Positions 21,568 through 32,660 of a stretch of 64,000 bases of DNA are shown here, piece after piece (position 1 is the stretch's first letter; the number at the start of each line of letters is the position of its first letter). The DNA comes from Zingiber officinale (taxonomy: Eukaryota > Streptophyta > Magnoliopsida > Zingiberales > Zingiberaceae). The position numbers and the translations under genes were made by a program. The notes beneath the pieces are model-generated. The model was not told the origin of the DNA. It worked only from the letters and a program-made list of their open reading frames with translations, and made no database searches. The DNA lies in assembly GCF_018446385.1 (NCBI RefSeq), contig NC_055986.1, forward strand, positions 29,495,598 through 29,559,597, given 5' to 3'.

Positions 21568-21942
21568 GAGCATCCACAGTGGGAGCTCCCACTGTGATGT
21601 GGCACATTCGTGTCACATCAAAAGTTAAAAACCTCATATCTCTTTCCACTATAAAAAAACCTTTCAACAATTCTTTCATTGGTCTGACACTTTTCATTAT
21701 ATAATTCTCATTTCTCCTCCATATTTTATATTATACACCATTAAATTTTTATAAAATTTAAATTTATAAATTTCTAACATAAAATAACATTAATAATTAA
21801 AAAATAATTTATAAAAAAATAATTTTTATACACACTTTTTATATTTTTATAATTATTAAAATAAAAATAATATATAAAAAAATAAAAAACACGGAGCCGC
21901 TTCGAAGAAGCTCTTGATGGGCTCTAACCACTGTGGATGCCC
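21568..21942. mobile_element. PIF/Harbinger (Tourist-like) MITE in a U5 spacer
   Basis: Terminal inverted repeats are GAGCATCCACAGTGG and the reverse complement of CCACTGTGGATGCCC. A 3-bp TAA target duplication lies at 21565-21567 and 21943-21945. Other U5 monomers read gctataatgtttc here, which confirms the insertion. The element is 375 bp with an AT-rich middle and no coding capacity. TAA duplications are typical of PIF/Harbinger. Confidence 0.88.
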
Positions 21943-22388
21943 TAATGTTTCATACATTTAATTTTCTAATAATTTAGAAATTTTTGGTCCACTTTACATT
22001 GATTATTAGGATATATTTAGACAGTACACTGACTATTAGGATATATTTAGGAAGTAGTGTGGTGGATGACTAAGCATCATGAGTGTGGTTAAAATATCAT
22101 GGTTGTACAATATACTCTGTGAGAGTTTTGATTGCATGAGTCATAATCATGGTAGTTTAAATATCGTGGTTGTATGATATACTCTATGAGAGTTTTGAAC
22201 TCTTGTTGCATGAGTCTGTTTCATCTTTTACCATTACACTGTGGTTAAATGAAGGAGGATGCAAAGAGAGGGAAGGTTTAGCATTTGAGGGGTGATTAAT
22301 TTGGCTACTATTTAGTCCCACATTGCTTGTGCATGGCGAGCTTCCTACAGAGGACAATATAAATTAGTTCAGGGTTGCATCATAATAA

Positions 22389-22515
22389 ATCATGCAACTG
22401 TGTGATAAGCATAGAGCGAATTATTCTTTCGCCTTTTACTAAAGAATACTGTGTGCTTGTCACTAAAAACAGCATATATTAATTTTTGAAAGGGCTTTTT
22501 TTACAAAGGAGCCCT
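22389..22515 (+). ncRNA. U5 snRNA copy 16 (class A-like)
   Basis: The loop CGCCTTTTACTAAAG, Sm site, hairpin arm ggagccc and 3' box are intact. The 5' start reads tcatgcaactg, and agcatagagcg replaces agcacaaagcg. The USE GTCCCACATTG is at 22315-22325 and TATAAA at 22358-22363. Upstream, part of the usual spacer (ccaagggaagagaagagg) is missing. The minus-strand solo LTR cuts its downstream spacer at 22669. Confidence 0.86.
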
Positions 22516-22918
22516 AACAAATTACAAGTTAAATTTGTTCCTAATAATTTTTAAATTAATTATTTTAGTTGTAAGAGCTATAATGTTTCATACATTTAAT
22601 TTTCTAATAATTTAGAAAATTTTGGTCCTCTTTACATTGATTATTAGGATATATTTAGATACTACATTTGTCACGCCCCCAAAGGAGTCCTTACCAAAAA
22701 ATCAACGCAGTTATATATATATGGGTGACAATTTGAGACAATTTGAGACATACATACATACATTGATTATTAGGGTTCATCTCCCTTGTATGAGTGACAA
22801 TTTGAGACATACATACATACAAAATACATCAGTCACATGCTGCTGGAATATATATACACAACTACGCAATTGAATAGTCAGTCCGCTCGGCTGGAACAAG
22901 AATAAAACACAACCACGC

Positions 22919-22921
22919 AGT

Positions 22922-22949
<28 letters not shown>
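22919..22949. repeat. (TA)n microsatellite left of foldback element
   Basis: This is an uninterrupted TA run. A second run starts right after the foldback element (23488-23549), so the element probably inserted into one TA tract. Confidence 0.85.
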
Positions 22950-22953
<4 letters not shown>

Positions 22954-23483
22954 ATCCTGCGCGACGCCACAGTGCGCGACTGTGCGCGCCGCGCAGGATA
23001 ACAACTATTTTTATTTTTTTTAATTTTTTTTTTCATTTATGAATTAAAAAATAATTGAAAAAAATAAAAACATAATAATTTAATTTTTTAAGAGTTTATT
23101 TTTTTGATTTTTTTAATATTTTAAATTTAAAAAATCAATTTAAAAATTTAACATTTCCTTATATAAATTTTTAATACCTTAATATATCCCCTTAACATAT
23201 TACAATACTCAATAAATGCTTAAATTATTTTTTTTTTATTTTTTTTTTAACCAAACACTATAACCTAATTGGGAAACCTAAACCCCATAGGTAAAATCTA
23301 AAAAAAAAAAATAACTTTAATACTATAACCAAAGCCTGAACCCTAGAAATAAACTCTTAAAAAAATATTTTATTTTTTTCAATTATTTTTTAATTCATAA
23401 ATTAAAAAAAATTAAAAAAAAAAACAGTTGTTATCCTGCGCGGCGCGCACAGTCGCGCACTGTGCCGTCACGCAGGATAACAA
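22949..23483. mobile_element. Foldback/MITE-like element with hairpin termini
   Basis: The ends are TTGTTATCCTGCGCG and the matching CGCAGGATAACAA. Each end (22951-23002 and 23430-23481) is itself close to a palindrome: GTTATCCTGCG opens it and CGCAGGATAAC closes it, around a GC-rich CACAGT/ACTGTG core. The two ends are also inverted copies of each other. Farther in, an AT-rich arm containing gaattaaaaaataattg is mirrored near 23380-23420. There is no coding capacity. A TA tract on both sides hides the target duplication, so the superfamily is open. Confidence 0.75.
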
Positions 23484-23487
23484 GTTC

Positions 23488-23549
<62 letters not shown>
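23488..23549. repeat. (TA)n microsatellite right of foldback element
   Basis: About 60 bp of pure TA. The apparent Tyr-Ile ORFs over it are artefacts of the repeat. Confidence 0.9.
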
Positions 23550-23552
<3 letters not shown>

Positions 23553-25355
23553 AAACAACCCACTCGGCTGTATTAAAAAAAACCAACACAGCGGAAAAAC
23601 GATAACGGAAAGCCCAATACAAAATAAATCAACACACTGCTAGCCGACTAGGCATTATACAACAACCACAACAACAAATATAACAACACACCAAATACAG
23701 CAAATGCCAAATACAAATAAAACATATACAAAACCCGAAACGATCTTCGGATGTGACGTAGGACCCGACAGACAGGATACTCCGAGCGACACTCCAACCA
23801 TCTACCTGAAAACATAAAGACATATATGCGGTGGTGAGTATAGGCAACTCAGCGGGTAATAGATAGGATAGTGCATGGTCTATAAATAAACATAGAGATT
23901 AAAGTATACAGTCTCAGTAGAGAATAACGAACCTGATCATACCAACATATCCAATAAACACAACTACTAGTACTAGTCTATCTCACATGGTATAACGATC
24001 ACGACTGACATACAAAAACTACACATACTACAACCGACAAAATGATAAACACATACCCAATCTGGAAACGACACATGGTACAATGATCAGTAAACTCACC
24101 GGATCTGCAACAAACACACTCATGCCGCCTGTGCAATATAAATACAACTGCATATACATGTAAAATAAATGACATGTATGCAGCATGACAACCATATGCA
24201 ACAAGCATATCCCAATCAAGTGCAACAACCATAATCACATGTATCTAGTATCTACTAGGGATGTATGCAAATATATCTCCAAAGATGCACCGCACATGAT
24301 ATGCAAAAATACGTATGTATACTCCATGGTCACCCCGCCACCTCTCTAGACACCACGACCCTTGTATGACCAAGAGGTTTGGGTCCATGACAAACTGTAC
24401 TAGCCTCCAGTACATGCATTGCTATAGGCAGTCGAAGCGGACGGTCAGTTAAGTAGTTATCTAACTACATAGCTAAGGGTCCCTGACCACTCACATCTCT
24501 AGCCCTCTGACTATTGTACCCTCAAGACTCACTACTCCAGAGTAGTCGAGGCTGACAGAACACTGAGCGACTGAGTAAGCATGACAGGACTAGCTCCACT
24601 CCTAGCTACCACTCTCCATCAGTGGTCGAAAGGACAGCTATAAATGACTGACGACTCTCTCAACCACAAGGAAGACAATAGTCGTCAGCAATGCAATGAA
24701 TGATGAACATGATATATATATAATCATGATACGAACACCATCATCATCCATGTAAACTCTAAATCCACCTAAGTACCCCACAACATGAGTATGATCATCA
24801 TGATACCTCCACATATCCCACCAAACGCAAATACACAACTACATATGCATAATCAACCAAGAATCTCCTATAATCCCCCTAAACACATGTACACAGAACA
24901 TATGTACAATCAACATGTATCCTCCAGTAAAACACATCAGACATGTGTATATACAACAAATATACAATCAACACAACTCCTCCAAACATCACACCAGACA
25001 AATGTATATACGACATACAAATAGGAAATCATCATATGAATACCACCAATGAAGTATCCCCTACCATACATACTCTACATGTAAAAATATCACAGAGTAT
25101 AGATAACCAAAGTGCAGACTGTATAAGAATTAAAGAGATCATCATAAGGGTCAAGCATAAGTATCAAACAGGAAAGCAACAAATGAGCACGATATAAGGT
25201 AAAGCAGCCTAAACCATCACATAATAACCATGCACTAAGATCAAGAAAAAATACGTAGAGGCCAAGGAAGAAATACCCGCCTTAAATCTGTAGATCGTGA
25301 TAAAACAAATCCCACATCATGATGATCGTCCCATACCAGGGCCCTACATAAATCA

Positions 25356-25357
<2 letters not shown>

Positions 25358-25383
<26 letters not shown>
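25358..25383. repeat. (TA)n microsatellite
   Basis: A short TA run inside the minus-strand solo LTR. The surrounding 23.6-26.5 kb is AT-rich LTR sequence with no gene that I can support. Confidence 0.8.
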
Positions 25384-25387
<4 letters not shown>

Positions 25388-26689
25388 TAGCTAAATTCAT
25401 AAGAAATAAATTAGCTAAATAAAATCTCTGCACAATTAGGATAACTCCACTCAAATCTAATCTCTGATAAATCCTCCAATTAATCCTCAATCATACAACC
25501 TTATTAGCATGGGTTTATACACAATTCATCTCCAAAAACTCACCCAAATCAACATATCACAATACTTCCAAATACGATAATCATCCAATCATTTAATCCA
25601 TTAAATCAACCACTAAACAACATGCATAATTCTTCCACATAATCAATCCCTAACCCCCACATCTGATAATCCAACCATAATCAATCCAATGATCCTAAGA
25701 ATAATCACATAACCAACTATATAAATCAATCGCCATCAACAACTAATTAACCAAAATGCAACAACTTGCAACTAGAAGTAAAACCTTAATCCTTCTTTCA
25801 ACCTTCCATGATCACCCAAAACAAAGCAAACCTAAACATTCCGAATAAATTTCAGATTAGGTTTACACTCTTAAAACTCCCAACTATGCATAGTTTCAAA
25901 TCTAAAATTCCTAACCTAATGTCAGCAAGAAATATAACAATACATACCAATACATCTACATCACTTACCTTAAGAGGTAGCAGCAGATCAATACTCACAA
26001 CCTCACAAGAACCCCTACCGAATACCACCAAGATCCCTACACCACTTCTTCCCAAAAATAAATCCAGAACCTAGCTGTAGAGAAATTAGTTTACTGAAAT
26101 CCTTAACCAACAGAGCTCTACTCACCTCAAACAGCCCCCAAATCTTCAACCGAAACCTTACTCGGCCGTAAGAATGCAGAGGGTAGTGATCTGCCCGAAG
26201 GAATTCCATCTAGGAGCTGTTCCGATGCCTTCCCCTAGTCCAAAACAGGAGAAACATCGCAATTGGAAACCTATAAACCACAATCCTTGAATCTACAATA
26301 TTTCCAAAAAAAAACATACCTAGACAATCGTCGCAGTGCCATAGATACCGAATCGTCGACGATCGTGCACAAAGAATGCTAGAGAAGGTGGTAGCTCCTC
26401 CCATCCAGGCAACGGCGAGGCGATCGGAGATCGATGACGCTGTGGCTCGGTGTCCGTCAAGCATCACAGTGTCGGGCAGCGTCTGCTGGCAGCGCGACAT
26501 AGGGCAGCGTCGGTGTAACGACCCAATTTTCCCTATTTTGAGTTCTAAATATCTTTAAAAATATTTAAAAATGCTTTTGAAATATTCTAGAGATTTTTAG
26601 GAATTTTTAGAGTATTTTTATGCAATATTTGGAGTCCGTTTGGTATTTTTACCGAGTGGAGAAAGTTTAAAAAAAAAAATTTCAAGAGC

Positions 26690-26754
26690 TAGGGTTCGAA
26701 CCCAGTCTCTCGGCCCAAGCAGTATTCGACCCAACCAACCGAGCTGAGCTCGTT
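26690..26754 (-). other. tRNA-like motif, antisense, in solo LTR
   Basis: On the minus strand this reads like a tRNA without its acceptor stem: an A-box-like CAGCTCGGTTGGT, then a B-box-like GGTTCGAACCC with matching T-arm bases (CTGGGTTCGAACCC). No full cloverleaf is apparent. It lies about 180 bp inside the LTR. Confidence 0.6.
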
Positions 26755-27966
26755 TTGTTAACTAAGTGTGGGAACAAATATATTTAAGTAATAGATGGAA
26801 CCGAAATAACCCAGGTTATTTAAGGAGATTAATTTCCTTCCCGAAACCTAAAACCTAATCTCTCCTTTTCTCCTCACGCACGCGACGCCGTTTTCTTCTC
26901 TCGGGCGAAAACCGCAGCCAAGGCTAGGGTTTCCTTCCTCTGGCGTCGGCGAAGGGTTTTCCGGCCGGTTTCCACCCGTGGGTGACCATTCCGACAAGGA
27001 GAACTCGGGAAATACAAGGAACCGGTAGAATCGAAGCTCCACCGAAACCCTAAAGCATTTCCCTTCGGTTGTAAGTCCAAGAACCCGATGTAAGTGCTTC
27101 TCACCTGCGGTAGGAGTAGCTCTCGGGGTTTTGTTTTGCATTTTGGTTGTAAAATGAACAATAGTAGCCTTTTCATTCTAGAATATGGAATTTATTTCAA
27201 CCCTTGTTTTTAACAATCCGGGTTAAGATTTGGGATAAGTTCTTTTGGTTATTTTGATGCACGGCAGAGCCTTGATGTTTCCCTTGTTTGTCACAGCATG
27301 TTGTTGATGTGTTTTTAGTGCTCGGATGGAAATTCTTGAGGGTTTTTCCTTGATTACCACAGCATGCTATTTAGATGTATTTACCTTACACTTTAAGCAT
27401 GATTAAGTAGTTAAACTTCCTTCAAGTTACAGCATGATCAAGGGACTGTTAAGATTTGAAATAAGGTAGTTTTTACAGGCTTATTGTGGGGAAAACTATC
27501 ACTGCTGTGAGCCTAACTAAGGATACCATCTATGACCATGTAGTTTTTGGTTATTGGCTGTTGAAATTCAGTTTGAACATATCATGTTACATTCCAGTGG
27601 TATAGTTGTTCTTTTTAAATTACTGTGGAATTTAGTTTGAGTAGGTACTGGTTTATATTTTTATATCAGTGACATATGGTTTAGAACCTCTTGTGTAACG
27701 ACCCGCCTTCTACTACTAGGCTGTAAGGCGAATCGCCACAGTTATTGCTAAACTATGCTGTGCGGAAAGCTAGGCTAATTAAAATTTTTCTACTAAACTG
27801 ATCAAAACTTAATGCTCTGGGTGTACCTAAGGGTTGTACACTTGCTAGGGGAGATAACCTATGCCTCCTGGATGACCTGCTAGCTGTAATCAGGCATTTC
27901 AATCGATCCACAGCTCGATTGGGCTGTCGGATCGATCACGGGATCGATCCAGAGCGCAGGAGTCTC

Positions 27967-28254
27967 TGGATCGGTCGGCGGACCGATCCACAAGCTTTCT
28001 CTTCTCCTTTCGCTTCTGGATCGATCGGCCGATCGATTCAGACCCATTCTGTGCTCTCGCGTCCGTGCGGCTGGATCGGTCTACCGGCCGATCCCACCTC
28101 GATCGGTCGGTAGACCGATCACCTCCATGTCTCTGTTAGCCTGGATCGGTCGCTGACCGATCCATGAGGATACAGAAGCATACTGATCTGTCTGGATCGG
28201 TCGGTTGACCGATCCAGTGGCACAGCAGTCCACCGATCGGTCTAGAGACCGATC
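27967..28254. repeat. Array of seven hairpin palindromes in TE3 LTR
   Basis: Palindromes lie at 27967-27990 (10-bp arms, loop GGCG), 28016-28041 (13-bp arms, one mismatch), 28073-28094 (imperfect), 28101-28120 (8-bp arms, loop GGTA), 28142-28164 (10-bp arms, loop GCT), 28192-28217 (11-bp arms, loop GGTT) and 28235-28254 (8-bp arms, loop TAGA). The core arm is GATCGGTC. Loops and spacers vary freely while the arms stay paired. In the right LTR this array is mostly ruined; the first palindrome survives near 34748-34771. Confidence 0.85.
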
Positions 28255-29865
28255 AGAGTTCTGATTTCGAATCTGAACTCTGATTTCAGCCCCTGGGTTG
28301 TGCCAAGACTCCACCTATCAACTATCCCATGCATGATAACTATTCTAACAACATGTAATAACAATTTTAGACTTAAGCTAGAGCAAGGTTCACTGGTTCA
28401 TGGCATTTTAAGTCACTAAACACATTTAACAATTGAAAGTGTATGAAAGTAAAAACTGCTAGAGTTCTAATTGGTTAAACTTGCTAAGTCCCCTAAGGAC
28501 CTTTGATTCCGGTTCCTGCCACACACACCATCTTTGCATTGCCCTCCAGCTTCCTCTGTTAGTCCATTTTCCTTTTTCCTGTATCTGCAGTATAAGGAAA
28601 ATAGTATCTGTAAGCCAAAAGCTTAGTAAGAAACCATCTACCTCACAAAAACATGCGGCGATGCAAATATGCTTTGAAATCATGCTGTTTAAAACATATG
28701 CTGATTGTACTGAATAAACTAAGTATGGCATGGCATAGAAGCATACAATCATGGCAAAGCAACCAAATAAACACTGAACTGAATATAGGCTAAACTAACT
28801 GGAATTAAATCTGTAACTGGAAACAAACTCAACTAGCATCACTGATTTTGAGTTTTGAAATCTAATACATAATAAGTGAAAATACTAAACATGCTGTTGG
28901 GCATTTGTACTGTACTTTGTATGCGCATCCCTACTAGACCGGGGTTGCAAGACCCGAATTTAGCAGGTTGTCTAGGCTATCTGAACCTAGGGACGACAGG
29001 AGTCCAACCCAATGGATATCTAATCGATGCAGTGCCACGAAAAATAAAATACTGATATCTATAGCTAACTGATATAACATGCTGTTTCTAGGTTATCTGA
29101 ACCTAGAGCTAGGTTATCTGAACCTAGAGGCGACTGTGGGAGCCCACCCATTGGACCGTAGTCCCATAAAACTGAACTAAACTAATGTGCTGGTTTAAAT
29201 GCCTCTAATGCATTTAACTGAGCTTTTAAACATAACTGAGGTGGTATTTAGCTACACTAACATTTTACCGAACACTTGGTGCGCTCCAACTCTCTCATCT
29301 AATAGGGAGATCACCTTTAGGCACCCGACAACGTCTAGAATCTCCAACTAAAGGAGAACAACGTGTCCGGCCCGTCTAGAGGTGTTCAACTAGATCCCTA
29401 AATCCTCGAGGAGGGTTAAAACACACCCTATGTGCCGAAAAAACCTACATATAGCTAAATCTAACAGTATGCAATCAAACGAAAGCTATTATACTACAGG
29501 TGAGGGGTTTCTTACTTCTTGATCGTAATTTCTTACGATTCTATTCGCTAGAGTTCCGGTGGAGGTGATCCTCTCGACGCTCCGATCACGTCTTCGCGTT
29601 CCTCTCGCGGAGAAGAACCTCTTTCGTGTTGGAGTCGTCGCCGGAAGGTGATCCGAGAGCCCTCGGGATTTGGGCGCCGAGAGAGGGAGAGGAAGAGGTG
29701 TGGGCAGCGGTGAGGTTTTTTTTGGAAGAGGGATAGGTCACGGTGAAAATAATGTGCCGAACCAAAACAAAATAACCCAACTCCCACTTAACCTTCCTTT
29801 TTATACTAAAGACTTAATTCGCCCAACTCCAATATAAATTTTATTGGTTCCCTTTCCTTTCAGCA

Positions 29866-29940
29866 CGGCCCTGCAGGGTTCAACTGGTTCCCAACATTAT
29901 CCCTAAGCCATAGGTCTCGGGTTCGATTCCCGCCTAAGCT
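29866..29940 (+). other. tRNA-like motif antisense to TE3 LTR
   Basis: The + strand carries a perfect B-box consensus GGTTCGATTCC (29920-29930) preceded by ggtctc and followed by cgcc, as in a T arm. An A-box-like region (gggttcaactggttccc) lies about 45 bp upstream. It is repeated in the right LTR near 36655 with one change in the B box (GATTCGATTCC). Confidence 0.55.
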
Positions 29941-30029
29941 ATTTTGCGGTTCTAATTATTTTTGCTACTTCCGTTACTTGGAAAATTCCGAAAAAATACC
30001 TACAATTCCAGAAAAATAACAGAATATTT

Positions 30030-30533
30030 CTAAAATAGTTTTGAGAATTTTTTGGGCGTTACAATCCCCCATACATTATAAAAAGTTTGTCCTCGAACTT
30101 TGAACAATTCTGGGTACTTCTGTCTCATGCTGGCCTCTGTCTCCCAAGTCGCCTCTGCTGCTGTGTGATTTTGCCAGCTGACTTTGACTAATGGTACTTC
30201 CTTGTTCCGTAATTTCTTTACTGCTCGGTCTATTATCTGAATAGGCCGACTGTCATAGCTGAGATCATCACGGACCTGTACCAACTGGGGCTCAATCACC
30301 TGGGTGGCGTCTGGGATATGCTTCTTCAGCATGGAGACATGAAATACGTTGTGGACGGCTGACATCTCCTGAGGTAGCTCTAACTCATATGCTACCTTGC
30401 CCACTCTCTTCGTGATAAGGTATGGTCCCACATATCTGGGAGCTAGCTTGCCCTTCTTCCCAAAACACATGACTCCCTTCATGGGAGCTACTCTGAGGCT
30501 GTATCCCCAGAAAACTCTAGGGTTCTGCGTCAT
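30030..30533 (-). pseudogene. pol: TE3 integrase C-terminus and chromodomain-like tail
   Basis: A 167-residue open stretch covers the integrase C-terminal domain (GKLAPRYVGPY; VFHVSMLKK) and the chromodomain-like tail (VPLVKVSW; TWETEASMRQKYPELF). In TE1 and TE2 a TAA stop follows PELF. Here the codon is AAA, so the frame runs on through the PPT into the 3' LTR and adds about 23 residues. This is the best-kept coding piece of TE3. The chromodomain-like tail targets integration in chromoviruses. Confidence 0.88.
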
Positions 30534-30650
30534 GTATCAAGATAGCTTTTCCAAGGCTGCTGTGCTATCTCTATCCTCCGGGATCTGGATGGACGGCTTG
30601 TGGTATCCGCCACTAGATCTGCTCAAGCTCTAGTTCCTTCTTCACCACTC

Positions 30651-32660
30651 TCATACCAACAGTTGGTGATCTGCACCTCCGCCCATAGAGTGCCTCATAA
30701 GGTGCCATGCCGATAGTGGCATGATAGCTTGTTGTATGCAAATTCTGCTAAACTCGGATATTTGCACCAACTTCCTGAAGTCTAGGGCACACGCTCGAGC
30801 ATATCTTCGAGTACCTGATTTACGATGGAATGCTGTGCTAAATTTCAATTTGGTGCCCAATGTTGACTGTACTCCCTAAGTGTGATGTGAATCACTGCCT
30901 CTCTGTCCGAAATGATGGTTCGTGGGACTCCATGTAGTCTCGCGAGATACAACTGAGCTAGCTTCTCCATGGAGTAGGATATCTTGATAGTTAAAGTGGG
31001 CTGATTTAGTCAACCTGTCGACTATTACCGGATGGCATCAAAACCATTCGTGGTTCTGGGTAGCCCACTATGAAGTCCATCGAGATATCCTCCCACTTGG
31101 GATCAGATAGGCGAACTCCTCCTGGTCGCTGATGTTCTGCCTTGACCCTCTGACAGGTGAGGTAGATGCTAACATATCTGGCGATGTCTCGCTTCATCCC
31201 GGGCCACCACAAACGTTTCTTCAGGTCTTGATACATTTTGGTGGAGCCTGGATGCATCGCATAGGGAGTCCTGTGAGCCTCATCTAAAATCTGTCTCCGT
31301 AGCTCCTCCTGATCTGGAACACGTAGTCTATCACCAAAATACAACACCCCGCCATCGGACACTCAATTCTCTACTGTTAGCCCTTGCTTGATTTTCTGAA
31401 TTTCGGGGTCCCGATCCCGAGCCGACTGAATATCACCAAGCAAGGTAGACTCTAAGGTCATAGTAGAGCCGTCCGACAATGAGTTCGAGACCAAAATCCG
31501 ATCTCCTTCTGTAGGGGTGGTGACATGGTTGCTAGAGATAATAAGGTAGCACTGGATTTTGCTAAGTGCATCTGCTACCCTATTTGGGTTTCCGGTGGTA
31601 GAGGATGTCTATGTCATAATCTTTGACCTTCTAGCCACTGTCGCATATTCAAGTCCTTCGGTGAAGAAGTACTTGACTACGATGATCTAGTATACACTCT
31701 GCCGAGCTCCATACAAGTAATGTCTCCAAATTTTGAGAGCGAACACTCTGCTGCAAGCTCAAGATCATGAGTAGGGTAGTTCTTCTCATAATCCTTGAGT
31801 TGGAGGCATAGGCGATTACCTTGCCATCTTGCATCAAGACCGCTCCTAATCCCATTTAGAGGCGTCACTATATATATCGAAGCTGTCTGTATTTTCGGCA
31901 AAGGTAGAATAGGTGCACTAGTCAATCTCCTCTTGAGTTATTTGTTCTCAGATCCTCCGTCCTACCGAAATTTCTTGTTCTTCCCGTGAGTCAGGTTGGG
32001 AGGCTATCCTGAGAAGTCCTCTACAAATTTTCTGTAATATCCTCTAATCCCGAAAGCTCCTGATCTCGTTGGCGTTCTTAGGTCTCCTCCAGTTACTACG
32101 CTTCTATCTTGCCGGGATCTACCATAATACCATCCTTTGAGATGACGTGACACGGGAAGGACACTGATTAGCCAAAACTCACATTTCGTGAACTTGGCGT
32201 ATAGTTGGTTCTGAAGGGTCTGCAATACTAGTTTCGGGTGCTCTGTGTGTTCCTGAGTAGATAAGAATGTCATCGATAAACACAATAACAAACTTATCTA
32301 AATACTCCCGAATACCCTGTTCATGAGATCCATGAATGTAGCTGGAGCAAAAGGCATGACTACGAACTCGTAATGTCCGTATCTGGTCCTGAATGCTGTC
32401 TTTGGTATATCACCCTCCTTGACTCGACTTGGTGATATCCCGATCCGAGGTCAATTTTGAGAACACTTTGCTCCTTTAAGCGGTCGACAGTCATCTATTC
32501 GGGAAGAGGATACCGTTCTTGATCGTGACTGATTGATGCTTTGTAGTCTATACATAGCCGCATGCTTCCATCCTTCTTCTTCACGAATATACAGGCGCTC
32601 CCATGGTGAGTGACTAGGGCGTATGAAGTGAAGTTCCTTCGGTTCTGCTGGAGCCATGCG
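30651..32660 (-). pseudogene. pol: TE3 pol remnants: integrase core, zinc-binding region, RNase H, RT
   Basis: Reading on the minus strand from right to left, RT fragments lie at about 32660-32450 and 32290-32000 (PSHSPW; then a piece with FVEDFSG at its end). RNase H is at 31925-31650 ([22 protein letters not shown] in another frame). The integrase zinc-binding region is at 31362-31006 ([21 protein letters not shown]) and integrase core scraps at 30860-30651. Each piece is joined to the next by frame changes. Compared with TE1 and TE2, many breaks are 1-3 bp losses at CAG or CTG, for example taccacccaggc versus taccaccgga. Confidence 0.85.

Larger units (their letters stand above)
13501..22668 (+). 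repeat. U5 snRNA tandem array, segment 2 (main block)
   Basis: Fourteen U5 copies lie head to tail. USE positions are 13558, 14178, 14813, 15488, 16158, 16727, 17419, 17986, 18678, 19352, 19974, 20609, 21298 and 22315. Steps between them depend on class: B to C 620-622, C to D 635, D to A 675-692, A to B 670-674, and B directly to D 567-569. The last step, 21298 to 22315, is long because of a 375-bp MITE. Spacers are AT-rich and carry a roughly 70-bp internal duplication. The short ORFs that recur here on the minus strand are by-products of the repeat. Confidence 0.92.
27694..30063 (-). repeat. 3' LTR of TE3 (left copy)
   Basis: This copy is 2,370 bp with termini TGTAACG.../...CGTTACA. It is the cleaner copy. 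It carries a run of seven GATCGGTC-type palindromes at 27967-28254, an acceptor-like sequence on the minus strand (rc of ctgcagtataagg, near 28588), and a tRNA-like B box GGTTCGATTCC at 29920-29930 on the + strand. Confidence 0.93.

Noticed and set aside
23428-23643. ORFs with long Tyr-Ile runs on both strands
   Set aside because: They translate a (TA)n microsatellite and have no other content.
26376-28314. ORFs at 26376-26558, 27919-28113 and 28081-28314 rich in Arg, Asp and Ile
   Set aside because: The first is LTR sequence across the 26514 junction. The others translate the GATCGGTC hairpin array and exist on both strands because it is palindromic.
29104-29170. Short duplicated phrase ggttatctgaacctagag as a mobile-element footprint
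   Set aside because: It is a local tandem duplication within the LTR, also seen in relatives, without termini or target duplication.
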